Below, piece after piece: positions 36,901-42,912 of a stretch of 64,000 nucleotides of DNA; the stretch's first letter is position 1, and each line of letters starts with the position of its first letter. Under the pieces are notes generated by a model. That model was not told where the DNA came from, did not search any database, and saw only the letters and a program-made list of their open reading frames with translations. Made by a program: the position numbers and the translations under genes. This DNA is from Streptomyces sp. NA02950 (GTDB lineage: Bacteria > Actinomycetota > Actinomycetes > Streptomycetales > Streptomycetaceae): positions 8,090,001 through 8,154,000 of the forward strand of contig NZ_CP054916.1 of NCBI RefSeq assembly GCF_013364155.1, read 5' to 3'.

Positions 36901-39116
36901 GCGGCGCGGCGGTGCCGCAGGCCGTGCTCACGGTGATCGACACCCCCGCCGGGGACGGTCCCGCGGCGGTGCGGGACGCGGCCGAGCAGGCCGCGGCCCT
37001 GGTGCGCCGCTGGGTGGACCACTCACCGTCCGGCGCTGCCGTGTTGGCCGTGGCGACGCGCCGCGCGGTGGCGGCCCGGGACACCGAGGTCCCCGACCCG
37101 GCGCAGGCGGCGGTGTGGGGTGTGCTGCGGGCCGCGCAGTCCCAACACCCGGGCCGGTTCCTCGTCATGGACGTCGAGGCGGACGGGGACACCGGGCCCG
37201 AGTGGGGCGCGGTGCTCGCCGCCGACGAGCCGCAGCTCGCGGTGCGCGCCGGGCAGCTCCTGGCGCCGCGGCTGGCTCTGGTCCCGGTCACGCCCGCCGA
37301 CCGGCCGCTGCTGTCGGACTCCGACGGCACCGTGCTGATCACCGGTGGTACGACCCCTCCGGGCGCGGCGCTGGCCAGGCATCTGGCCGCCCACCACGGC
37401 GTCCGGGACCTGCTGTTGCTCGGCACACCCGGCGCCGCCGCGGACGGGCTGGTCGCGGAGCTGGCGGAGCTCGGTGCACGAACGCGCGTCGAGGCGCCCG
37501 CGCCAGACCGGCTGGCAGACGTGATCGGTTCCCTGGAGCGGCCGCTCACCGCGGTCGTCCACACCGGGGCCGAGCCCGAGGGACTGGAACTGGCCTGGCG
37601 GCTGCACACGCTGACCGAACGGGCCGATCTCGCCGCCTTCGTGGTGTGCTCCTCGTTCGCCTCGCTCGGCGGCGGTCCGGTCCAGGACCCGGCGGCCGAC
37701 GCGGCCGGGGAAGCGCTGGTGCGCGGGCGCCGCGCGGCCGGACTCGCGGGCACCGCGCTGGCGTGGGGACCGTGGGCGGGCACGGTCCCGTCCCCGGGGA
37801 CCGCCGAACTGCCGGTCGGGCGCGGGCTCGAGCTGTTCGACCAGGCCCTCGCCGTGGACACCGCGCTGTTGGCGCCGGTGCAGCTGGATCTGGCGGCGCT
37901 GCGTTCGCAGGCCCGCGAACGGAGCCTCCCGGCGCTGCTGCGCGGCCTGGTCCGGCTGCCCGCCCAGCGCGAGGCGACCGGTGGGTCGCTGGCACAGCGG
38001 CTGGCGGGCGTCTCCGAGGCGGACCGTGAGCGGGTGGTGCTGGAGCTGGTCACGGTGCATGTCGCGGCCGTGCTCGGCCACCATGCCGACGACCGGATCG
38101 ACGTCGAGCGCAGGTTCAAGGAACTCGGCATGGACTCGATGAGCGCGGTGGGCCTGCGCAACCGGCTCTCCCAGGCCACCGGGCTGCGCCTGCCCGTCTC
38201 GTTCGTCTTCGAGCACCCCACCCCGGCGGAGATCGCCCGGCAGCTGCTCAAGCAGGTCGGCTCGGGGGCACCGGACACCGGGGCGGCCGAGCCCGCCGGG
38301 GAGACCATCAGCCTGCGGCTCCGGCAGGCCGCCGAAACCGGCACCATGCCCCAGGCGCTGCGGCAGCTGCTGGACACCGCGGGCGACAGGCCGGTCTTCT
38401 CGTCGGCCGCCGAACTGCCCGACACCGACGGGCGCCTGGCGCAGCTGGCCTCGGGGCCGGGCCGGGTGAAGGTCGTCTGCGTGCCGTCCTACGTGTATGT
38501 GGTCGGCTCCGGCCAGGAGCAGTTCATGCGGCTGGCCGACCGGTTCGAGGGAGTGCGGGACGTCCACGTCTGCTCCCTGCCGGGCTTCGGGACCGAGCTC
38601 TCCCCGGAGTCCCGGGAGGCTGCCGTGGAGGTGCTGGACGGCGCGATCCGCGCGGCCGTCGGCGACGCCCCGTTCGTGCTGGTCGGCTACTCGATGGGCG
38701 GTGTGGTGGCGCGTTCGCTGGCCGCACGCCTCGAGTCCTCCGGCGCCGCGCTCGCCGGGCTCGCCATGATCGACACACGGGCGCTCGGTGACAACGAGGA
38801 CGAGGCGGGCCGGGCGTTCGCCGCCATGCTGACGGAGATCCTCACGCAGGAGCGGCGCCCGGTCTCCATCGACGACGCGAGCTGGCTGTCCATGGGCGGC
38901 TATCTGCGCCTGTTCACCGGTTCGCGGCCGGAGCCGGCGTCCGCCAGGACCCTGATGATCCGGGCGGCGGAACCGCTCGGCGGGGAAGCGGTGCCAGGCG
39001 GCCCGCGGTGGGAGGCCACCGACGACCATGTCGAGGTCGGTGCCGACCACTTCGCCCTGATCGAAGCGGCCGCCGCGGACACCGCGGACGCGATCGAAAG
39101 GTGGATCGAGGAATGA
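27957..39116 (+). CDS. Modular type I PKS-D, two methylmalonyl modules with degenerate DH/KR, plus terminal thioesterase
   Basis: A 3719-residue final PKS subunit. The N-terminal docking coil (QLIEALRKSLKETDRL) is a class different from those of PKS-A, B and C. D1: KS Cys207; AT Ser656 in GHSQGE and YASH at 757 (methylmalonyl); DH keeps His965 but has Glu1130 where Asp is expected; the KR cofactor loop is shortened to TGGFGAPF (near 1399) and the catalytic Tyr and Asn are Thr1532 and Asp1536; ACP Ser1695. D2: KS Cys1924 (in VETACSSS, not VDTACSSS); AT Ser2382 and YASH at 2483; DH His2691 and Glu2854; KR loop TGGTTPPG (3129), with the Lys region deleted and no Tyr; ACP Ser3394. The thioesterase has GYSMGG with Ser3579 and His3698. 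Both reductive loops look dead, so the released chain should be a 3,5-dioxo thioester. The start is ATG 27957, with AAGGA 27946-27950. Confidence 0.96.
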   Translation: MATDQNQLIEALRKSLKETDRLRQLNKRLLANASEPLAIVGMSCRYPGGVTSPDELWELVASGRDAVTGLPTDRGWDPERIYDPSMTQPGAVSTSGGGFLEEIAEFDAEFFGISPREALAMDPQQRLLLEASWEAFEDAGIDPTSLRGSDTGVFCGVGTTDYCAAPAGSLPQIEGFQLTGGAASVSSGRISYVFGLEGPAVSVDTACSSSAVALHMATQALRAGECSMALVGGVTVMSGPFLLAEFSRQQAVSPDGRCRAYAASADGTGFSDGLGLVVLERLSDAQRNGRRILGLIRGTAINQDGASNGLTAPNGPSQERVIRQALTNAGLSASEVDAVEGHGTGTVLGDPIEAHALLATYGRERDGEPLWLGSIKSNIGHTSMAAGVAGVIKMVMAMRHGVLPQTLHVDAPSSHIDWEAGEVALLTEAREWPAGDRPRRAAVSSFGVSGTNAHIILEEAPAEEPADGATEPRALPAVPVTVSGRTAAAMRAQADRLRAHALARPDLSLADLGFSAATTRAHLEHRGVVAAADRDRLLSGLAALSVGEPSPVVVEGRATPGAKPVFVFPGQGAQWVGMAVELLDTSSVFAAEIAACGAALAEFVDWRLEDVLRGAPGAPSLERVDVVQPALFSVMVGLAALWRSYGVEPSAVVGHSQGEIAAAYVAGALSLEDAARIVALRSQLVRDRLAGLGGMMSVALPVERAEELIAPYEGRVSVAAVNGPAAVIVAGEPRALDEVQAVCERDDVRVRRVKVDYASHSSQVEAIEAELLEALAPVRPLSGRVPFYSTVTGGFLDTATMDAAYWYTNLRGQVGFEPAIRALIDNGAGCFLEMSPHPVLAMAVEQTVAAHGPDHRIGVVGSLRRDEGGLARFLLSLGEAHTAGVKVDWAACFADSGARHVALPTYAFQHKRYWLDATGLADASAVGLGRVEHPVLAAAVQVGDRDEWVLTGRVSHQGQPWTRDHALFGTVTLPGAALLELVLSAGRHVGCDLVEELNLDAPLVLGDDTDARVQVTLGRADADGRREVAVYSRPDTGDEQSTEAVCHARGRIAPDAEPLSARLGAWPPAGAEPVSVDALYTALSELGLDCGPLLQCAQSAWTAGGEVYAELALPDGTEPGGFAIHPALLESALHTAHRPTAGTAPSAASWSGVRLAGDKVSQARVRIVALGEDALRLEVFDAEGAPVAHIGRIAVRAADAARLGQLRRGQNSLFRLDWAPVTVGAAKPVRLAALGEVAGVADRHADPTALERAVAEGAPVPQAVLAVIDTPAGETPSAVRDAAARTVSLVRRWLAAGSLDEATLVVVTRGAVAVADEVPDAAQAAVWGVVRAAQSEHPGRFLLVDADGEREWGALLAPDEPQLAVRDGKVLAPRLARVPAGSADRPEPVDPDGTVLITGGFGAPFAEHLVTRHGARHLVVAAPGDQADRLTAELAFLGARVRVVPCDVTDREQLAALLGSLEHPLTAVVHTAVVPDAGLIETLSDERLETVLRATVDTAWHLDELTADADLSAFVLFSSFEGLVGIPGQAATSAADAALAALVSARRAAGLPGAALAWGFWADGRGTGETGVADPALVAQAGILPLPTELGLDLFDRGIAAGAPLLAPVELDPAVLREQARAGLLPAVLRGLVRVPARRAASGGTLARRLAEVPEAERERVVLELVRAQAASVLGHASADEVDSERAFKELGFDSVSAVELRNRLSQSTGVPLPATVVFDHPTPVAVARLLLSQADGTTDTALPAAQQRRGAADEPLAIVGIGCRYPGGVTSADDLWELVAEGRDVIGPLPADRGWDLERLYSPDREQVGTTYCSGGGFVAGMGDFDAEFFGISPREAVAMDPQQRLLLETSWETLEHAGIDPTSLRGSDTGVFVGITGSDYSMLVPTEYEGYRVTGTMSSVASGRIAYTLGLEGPAVSVETACSSSGVALHMAAQALHNGECSLALAGGVTFMTTPITMTEFSRQGANSPDGRCRAYAASADGTGFSDGLGLVVLERLSDAQRNGRRILGLIRGTAINQDGASNGLTAPSGPSQERVVRQALANAGLSPSEVDAVEGHGTGTVLGDPIEAHALLATYGRERDGEPLWLGSIKSNIGHTSGASGVAGLIKMVMAMRHGVLPKTLHVDAPSPHIDWEVGEVELLTEAREWTSHGRPRRAGVSSFGVSGTNAHIIVEEAPAGTPAAAGSETVTPASAPAAIPAPATPVLLSARTEAAVRAQAERLRRHLLENPGLSVLDIGYSQLTTRAALDHHAVLVATDRDELATELAAFAVGEVTERTAFGRPGTSAKPVFVFPGQGAQWEGMAVELLDTSPVFAAEIAACGEALAEFVDWRLEDVLRGAPGAPSMERVDVVQPALFAVMVSLAALWRSYGVEPSAVVGHSQGEIAAAYVAGALSLRDAARIVAVRSQLVRDRLAGLGGMMSVALDAERVAELIAPHEGRVSVAAVNGPAAVVLAGEPRALDEVLAACERDDVRARRVAVDYASHSAQVEAIETELLEALAPVAPSSGRVPFYSTAVGAFIDTASMDAGYWYANLRGRVGFEPAVRALVDDGAGCFLEMSPHPVLGVAMEETVAATGTGRVGVVGSLRREQGGMKRFLLSLAEAHIAGVKVDWATRFAGSGAQRVPLPTYAFQRKRYWPSARPATGDPAVSGLGRVGHPVLTAGMRLADRDEWVLTGRLSHESQPWLRDHAAFGLPVAPNTTLVELALAAGRGVGAPLLDEMMFEAPLLPADGAALQIQAIVGAPGADGRRPVAVHSRPDGDQHAESTRHCAGWLASDTEPAAGWAGQWPPAGAEPVPVDGLYAALADLGLDCGPALHGVRAAWRSGGEVYAELALPEDVGAADFGIHPALFESALHCGQLGFSEQDSPKLPVSWSGVRLAATGATGGRAHLTSHGDTLRLAVFDEHGAPVLGVDRIAFHEVDPAHLEELRRGQSSLYRVDWVPVPLGAATPVRLAALGGAAGGVADRYADLADLERAVDGGAAVPQAVLTVIDTPAGDGPAAVRDAAEQAAALVRRWVDHSPSGAAVLAVATRRAVAARDTEVPDPAQAAVWGVLRAAQSQHPGRFLVMDVEADGDTGPEWGAVLAADEPQLAVRAGQLLAPRLALVPVTPADRPLLSDSDGTVLITGGTTPPGAALARHLAAHHGVRDLLLLGTPGAAADGLVAELAELGARTRVEAPAPDRLADVIGSLERPLTAVVHTGAEPEGLELAWRLHTLTERADLAAFVVCSSFASLGGGPVQDPAADAAGEALVRGRRAAGLAGTALAWGPWAGTVPSPGTAELPVGRGLELFDQALAVDTALLAPVQLDLAALRSQARERSLPALLRGLVRLPAQREATGGSLAQRLAGVSEADRERVVLELVTVHVAAVLGHHADDRIDVERRFKELGMDSMSAVGLRNRLSQATGLRLPVSFVFEHPTPAEIARQLLKQVGSGAPDTGAAEPAGETISLRLRQAAETGTMPQALRQLLDTAGDRPVFSSAAELPDTDGRLAQLASGPGRVKVVCVPSYVYVVGSGQEQFMRLADRFEGVRDVHVCSLPGFGTELSPESREAAVEVLDGAIRAAVGDAPFVLVGYSMGGVVARSLAARLESSGAALAGLAMIDTRALGDNEDEAGRAFAAMLTEILTQERRPVSIDDASWLSMGGYLRLFTGSRPEPASARTLMIRAAEPLGGEAVPGGPRWEATDDHVEVGADHFALIEAAAADTADAIERWIEE

Positions 39117-40531
39117 GCAGCGACGGGCTGCGCCGGGGGATGTCCATCGCGGTCGTCCTCGTCGGGGTGTTCATCTCCGCGGTGGACATGCTGATCGTGA
39201 ACATCGCCTTCCCGAGCATGCAGGAGTCCTTCTCCTCGGCGAGTCTGACCGATCTGTCCTGGGTGATGAGCGCCTACGCGATCACCTTCGCCGCGCTCCT
39301 GCTGCCCAGCGGCCGCTGGGCCGACCGGTCCGGGCGCAAGCGGGTCTTCCTGCTGGGCCTCGGGTTGTTCACCGCCGTGTCGGCCGCGTGCGCGGCGGCG
39401 CCGAACCTGGAGGTGCTCGTGGTCGCGCGGGCCCTCCAGGGCGTCGGCGCCGCGCTGATGGCACCCAGCTCCCTGGGGCTGCTGCTCGGGCTCTTCCCGC
39501 CCGCGCGGCGCGGTATCGCCATCGGGCTGTGGACCGCGGTCGGCGGTGTCGGCTCCGCCGCCGCGCTGCCGCTGGGCGGTCTGCTGGCGGAGATCGACTG
39601 GCGCTGGGTCTTCGTGGTCAACCTGCCCCTCGGGGCGGTGGCGCTGCTGATCGGCGCGTGGACGCTGCGCACATCCGCCACCGAGGACGGTCCGGTCCCG
39701 GACCTGGTCGGTATCGCGGTGCTCGCGGCGTCCGTCGCCGCCGTCGTCGCCACCATCTCCCAGGGGCAGGCGTGGGGATGGGGCAGTGCCCAGGTCATAG
39801 GTCTGTCGGTGGCCGGTGTGATCGGCCTTGCCTGCACCGTGCGCCGTGGTCTGCGGCACCCGGCGCCGGTCATCGAACCCGCCATCCTGAGGATCAGGCC
39901 GGTGGCCCTGGGCAATGTCGCGACCGGTTTCTTCTTCGTGGGCGTCGGCGCGATGGCCATGTCCACCATCCTGTTCCTGACCCAGGTCTGGCGGCATTCG
40001 ACCCTGCGCGGCGCCCTGGAGATCGCGCCGGGTCCGGTGTCGGCCACCCTGTTCGCCGTACCCAGCGGCATCCTGGCCGTCCGCTACGGGGCACATCTGG
40101 TCGGTCTGGTCGGCGGTACCTTCTTCGCGGCGGGCGGCCTGTGGTGGACGTTCGCGCTGGATGGCACACCGGACTTCACCGGTCACTTCCTGCCCGGCGC
40201 GATCATCGGCGGGATCGGCTTCGGCCTCATCCTGCCGCCCCTGGCCGCGGCGGCGACACTGTCCCTGCCACCGGAGCGCGTGGCCACCGGCACCGGTATG
40301 TCGTCCATGTCCCGCCAGATCGGCATGGCGATCGGCGTCGCCGTGATCGCGTCCGTGCTCACCGGTGCCCCGGACCTCTCCGACTTCCGCACCGCGTTCC
40401 TGATCATGACTGGCGCCAGCCTCGTCAGCGGGCTCGCCCTGTTCGCGATCGGCCCGGTGAGACCGTCCGCCCCGCCCGGTAGGGGCGGGGGCAACCAGCC
40501 AGAGCACGTGACCCATGCGGCAACGAGATAA
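39113..40531 (+). CDS. DHA2-family MFS efflux transporter (14 TM), probable product exporter
   Basis: A 472-residue membrane protein with about 14 hydrophobic helices. It has the DHA2 drug:H+ antiporter signature: helix 1 with DMLIVNIAFP, the loop GRWADRSGRK after helix 2, and the helix 4 motif ARALQGVGAA. It is expected to export the polyketide or a related toxic compound across the cytoplasmic membrane by proton antiport. The start is the ATG at 39113 inside the ATGA overlap with the PKS-D stop, preceded by GAGG, so synthesis is coupled to the PKS. The frame is open further upstream but only as a shadow of the thioesterase. The substrate is inferred from position only. A second DHA2 pump lies at 59611, outside the cluster. 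Confidence 0.92.
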   Translation: MSSDGLRRGMSIAVVLVGVFISAVDMLIVNIAFPSMQESFSSASLTDLSWVMSAYAITFAALLLPSGRWADRSGRKRVFLLGLGLFTAVSAACAAAPNLEVLVVARALQGVGAALMAPSSLGLLLGLFPPARRGIAIGLWTAVGGVGSAAALPLGGLLAEIDWRWVFVVNLPLGAVALLIGAWTLRTSATEDGPVPDLVGIAVLAASVAAVVATISQGQAWGWGSAQVIGLSVAGVIGLACTVRRGLRHPAPVIEPAILRIRPVALGNVATGFFFVGVGAMAMSTILFLTQVWRHSTLRGALEIAPGPVSATLFAVPSGILAVRYGAHLVGLVGGTFFAAGGLWWTFALDGTPDFTGHFLPGAIIGGIGFGLILPPLAAAATLSLPPERVATGTGMSSMSRQIGMAIGVAVIASVLTGAPDLSDFRTAFLIMTGASLVSGLALFAIGPVRPSAPPGRGGGNQPEHVTHAATR

Positions 40532-40544
40532 GGAAGCAAGGTAA

Positions 40545-41987
40545 ATGGACCACTCCAGCAACGCTCACGACGCGGCGGTCGCATCCGGGGGCAAGTGCCC
40601 GATAGACCACTCCTCACCCGCTCCGAAGGAGGTCATCCCGTCCTCCTCGCTGCCCGCCGTGGACATGGCCCGGCTGAAGCAGGTGCTGAGCATCTGGGCC
40701 CGCCCGGAGCCCTATCTGAAGAACGCCCGCGCCACGTACGGCAGCCGGTTCCGAGTGACGATCATTCCCGGGGTGCCCCTCTACGTGATCTCGGCACCGG
40801 AGGACGTCAAGCAGATGTTCCTCGCGCCCCGGGACGTCCTGCACACCGGCTCCAGCAACACCCCCATCGAGAAGTGGACCGGTCAGAACGGTCTCGCCTG
40901 GCTGGACGAGGAGGAGCACACCGCGCGGCGGCGCAGCGTCATGCCGAGTTTCCGCGGTGACGCCCTGAAGCGTGTGGAGCGGGAGGTCTACCGGCTGGCC
41001 AAGGAGACGGTCGCGGCCTGGCCGCGCGACCGGGCCGTGTCGGTCCACCGCTTCGCGCACCACTACACCACCAAGGTGATCCTCGAGGTGCTCTTCGGCG
41101 AGCACCGTCCGTCCTGCGAGGACGAGATGTTCGAGGAGGTGATGAAGATGCTGGAGTTCAACTCCCGCCCGAGCACCATGAAGCCGTTCCACATGCTGCC
41201 GGCCCGGAAGATGAAGATGATGCGCTTCTTCCGGCCCAACGGCGTCAACGAGTTCCTGACCCGCCGTGAGCGGGTCCACCGGATGGTGGACTCGGCCATC
41301 GAGGAGCGCGAGCGGTCCGGCGCCTCCGGTGACGACCTGCTGGGCGTGATGCTGGGCATCACCAACGAGGACGGCACCAAGCCCAGCCGGGTCGAGATGC
41401 GCGACGAGATCATGACCCAGTTCCTGGCCGGTACGGAGACCACCGCCTCGGCCATCTGCTGGGCGCTGGAGTTCCTCACCCGGTCCCCCCGCGTGGTCGA
41501 GCGGCTGCGCGAGGAGATGGCGGAGGGTGCGGGCGACACGTACCTGACCGCGGTGGTGCACGAGGTGCTGCGGCTCGGCCCGCCGATCCAGCAGATCGTC
41601 CCCCGCGAGGTGGTCAAGCCCATCGAGATCGGCGGTGTGCGCTACGCGCCCGGCGACCGCCTGTGGGCCAGCGCCTACCTGCTCAACCGGGACGAGCACA
41701 ACTACCCGCAGCCCGATGAGTTCAAGCCGGAGCGCTTCCTCGGCGTCAAGCCCGCCTCGCACACCTGGATCCCGTTCGGCGGTGGCCACACCCGGTGCCT
41801 GGGCGACCGGATCGCGCTCATGGAGCTGAAGGCCACCCTGACCGAGATCCTGACCACCTGTGATGTCGAGCGTGCCGACGCCAAGCCGGAGTCGGCGCAC
41901 AGCCGAACGGTCGTCAACATCCCCCGGAACGGCGCCCGAATGGTGTTCCGTCCGCGCAAGGTGAAGGCCGGAATCGGCGCGGGTTGA
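40545..41987 (+). CDS. Cytochrome P450 monooxygenase, probable tailoring oxidase
   Basis: A 480-residue soluble P450. The heme-binding loop FGGGHTRCLG holds the proximal ligand Cys418. The I-helix oxygen-binding motif is AGTETT near residue 295, and the K-helix ExxR is HEVLR near 340. The long polar N-terminus (about 40 residues, with KCPIDH) and the ETT/FGGG style place it nearer the CYP51-like bacterial P450s than the CYP105/107 group. No ferredoxin gene is adjacent, so redox partners must come from elsewhere. It begins 13 bases after the pump stop, with AGGAAG at 40531-40536. Expected role: hydroxylation or epoxidation of the released polyketide. The exact position cannot be told from sequence. 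Confidence 0.93.
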   Translation: MDHSSNAHDAAVASGGKCPIDHSSPAPKEVIPSSSLPAVDMARLKQVLSIWARPEPYLKNARATYGSRFRVTIIPGVPLYVISAPEDVKQMFLAPRDVLHTGSSNTPIEKWTGQNGLAWLDEEEHTARRRSVMPSFRGDALKRVEREVYRLAKETVAAWPRDRAVSVHRFAHHYTTKVILEVLFGEHRPSCEDEMFEEVMKMLEFNSRPSTMKPFHMLPARKMKMMRFFRPNGVNEFLTRRERVHRMVDSAIEERERSGASGDDLLGVMLGITNEDGTKPSRVEMRDEIMTQFLAGTETTASAICWALEFLTRSPRVVERLREEMAEGAGDTYLTAVVHEVLRLGPPIQQIVPREVVKPIEIGGVRYAPGDRLWASAYLLNRDEHNYPQPDEFKPERFLGVKPASHTWIPFGGGHTRCLGDRIALMELKATLTEILTTCDVERADAKPESAHSRTVVNIPRNGARMVFRPRKVKAGIGAG

Positions 41988-41989
41988 GC

Positions 41990-42011
41990 CCCGGGGGCCG
42001 GGCACCCCGGG
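41990..42011 (+). terminator. Weak GC hairpin after the P450 gene
   Basis: The arms CCCGGGG and CCCCGGG (7 bp, 8-base loop) start three bases after the P450 stop. A second short hairpin, GCCGGG/CCCGGC, lies at 42034-42050. There is no T-run. It may attenuate read-through into the DUF2867 gene or may be only GC-rich composition. Confidence 0.3.
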
Positions 42012-42085
42012 TAGGTTGGTTTCGCCGCGCGTGGCCGGGTTCATCCCGGCGGTCCGCTCGCGCGGCACATCACATGGAGGTTTGT

Positions 42086-42670
42086 ATGAGGCTCCCGAAC
42101 ACCGCGTTCACCGAGCGGCCGTGGAGGATCCACGAGTTCATCAGGGATTTTGAGGTCGAGGACGTATGGGACCTGGACACCCCTGGGGGACCCGACGATC
42201 TGGCGCTGCTGGTCCGGCAGTTCGACGGTGACGGGGCCGACTTCAAACCGTCGCCGATGTACAAGGTGCTGTTCGCGATCCGCTGGAGGCTCGGCGCCGT
42301 CCTCGGGTGGGACAAGGAGAAGCACGGCGTCGGTCCGCGCAACCCCTCCCTGCGGGACCGGCTGCCGGACGACCTGCGCGACGGTCCGCGCGGCCCGGAC
42401 CTGAAGACGGTGCCGATGAAGTCGGTCTACCAGGCCCCCGACGAGTGGGCGACCGAGGTCGTCAACCAGACCGTGCACGCCGTGATGCACATCGGCTGGG
42501 TGGACGACGGCAACGGCAGGCACCACGCGCAGATGGCCGTGCTGGTCAAGAAGAAGGGCCTGCTCGGGAAGGTGTACATGCCCGTCATCCTTCCCTTCCG
42601 GCGTCTCTTCGTGACGCCGTCCCTGGTCCGGGCCATCGGCCGGTCCTGGCACGCGAGCGCCACCCGATGA
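42086..42670 (+). CDS. DUF2867-like protein of unknown function
   Basis: A 194-residue soluble protein with no signal peptide or membrane helix. It resembles the DUF2867 family (recognised from memory by overall pattern; not searched): an N-terminal RxPWxIHEF segment, the central DFKPSPMYKVLFAIRW, and the C-terminal NQTVHAVMHIGW followed by a basic VKKKGLLGKVYMPVILPFRRLF. DUF2867 domains often occur alone or at the C-terminus of NAD(P)-binding short-chain proteins; this copy stands alone. ATG 42086 is strongly supported by GGAGG at 42076-42080 with a 5-base spacer, so upstream in-frame codons can be discounted. It lies between the P450 and a strong terminator, at the end of the PKS-A to P450 transcript. 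A role in the pathway (for example binding or cyclising the product) is only a guess from position. Confidence 0.75.
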   Translation: MRLPNTAFTERPWRIHEFIRDFEVEDVWDLDTPGGPDDLALLVRQFDGDGADFKPSPMYKVLFAIRWRLGAVLGWDKEKHGVGPRNPSLRDRLPDDLRDGPRGPDLKTVPMKSVYQAPDEWATEVVNQTVHAVMHIGWVDDGNGRHHAQMAVLVKKKGLLGKVYMPVILPFRRLFVTPSLVRAIGRSWHASATR

Positions 42671-42723
42671 TGCCCCAGTGACGCCGCCCGAGTGACGGCA
42701 CCCGACTGACTGCGCCCGACCGA

Positions 42724-42755
42724 TGTGGCCGCGCCGGACCCCCGGCGCGGCCACA
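42724..42755 (+). terminator. Strong intrinsic-type hairpin ending the PKS-D/P450/DUF2867 transcript
   Basis: A perfect 14-bp stem with a 4-base loop: left arm TGTGGCCGCGCCGG (42724-42737), loop ACCC, right arm its exact complement (42742-42755). It lies 54 bases after the DUF2867 stop with no T-run, as is usual for Streptomyces terminators. It separates PKS-L from the upstream genes, so PKS-L should have its own promoter. Confidence 0.8.
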
Positions 42756-42912
42756 CCCATGTGCGCCGCGGGGTGACCGTCCCCGCGCCGGGTCGCTCCG
42801 GCCGTCCTGCCCAGTGATCCGCACCGCATCCTCGAAAAACCGCCCGGAAGTGTATCTGCGGGGGCGCTTGGCGGATCGTGCAGACAAAGGGGTAAGAGAG
42901 GGCTGGAGCTCT
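42756..42912 (+). promoter_or_regulatory. Leader region of PKS-L; a promoter is expected here
   Basis: A 157-base gap between the terminator and the PKS-L ATG. It is the only place for a promoter reading into PKS-L and the dehydrogenase. It contains the locally AT-richest run near 42832-42856 (CTCGAAAAAC, then TGTATCTG) and a possible TTGGCG (42868) with TAAGAG (42893), but the 19-base spacing is poor. I cannot name a clear -35/-10 pair or an operator. Confidence 0.35.

Noticed and set aside
42868..42898. TTGGCG/TAAGAG as a PKS-L promoter
   Set aside because: The 19-base spacing and overlap with the ribosome-site region make it weak. Left as an unspecified leader region.
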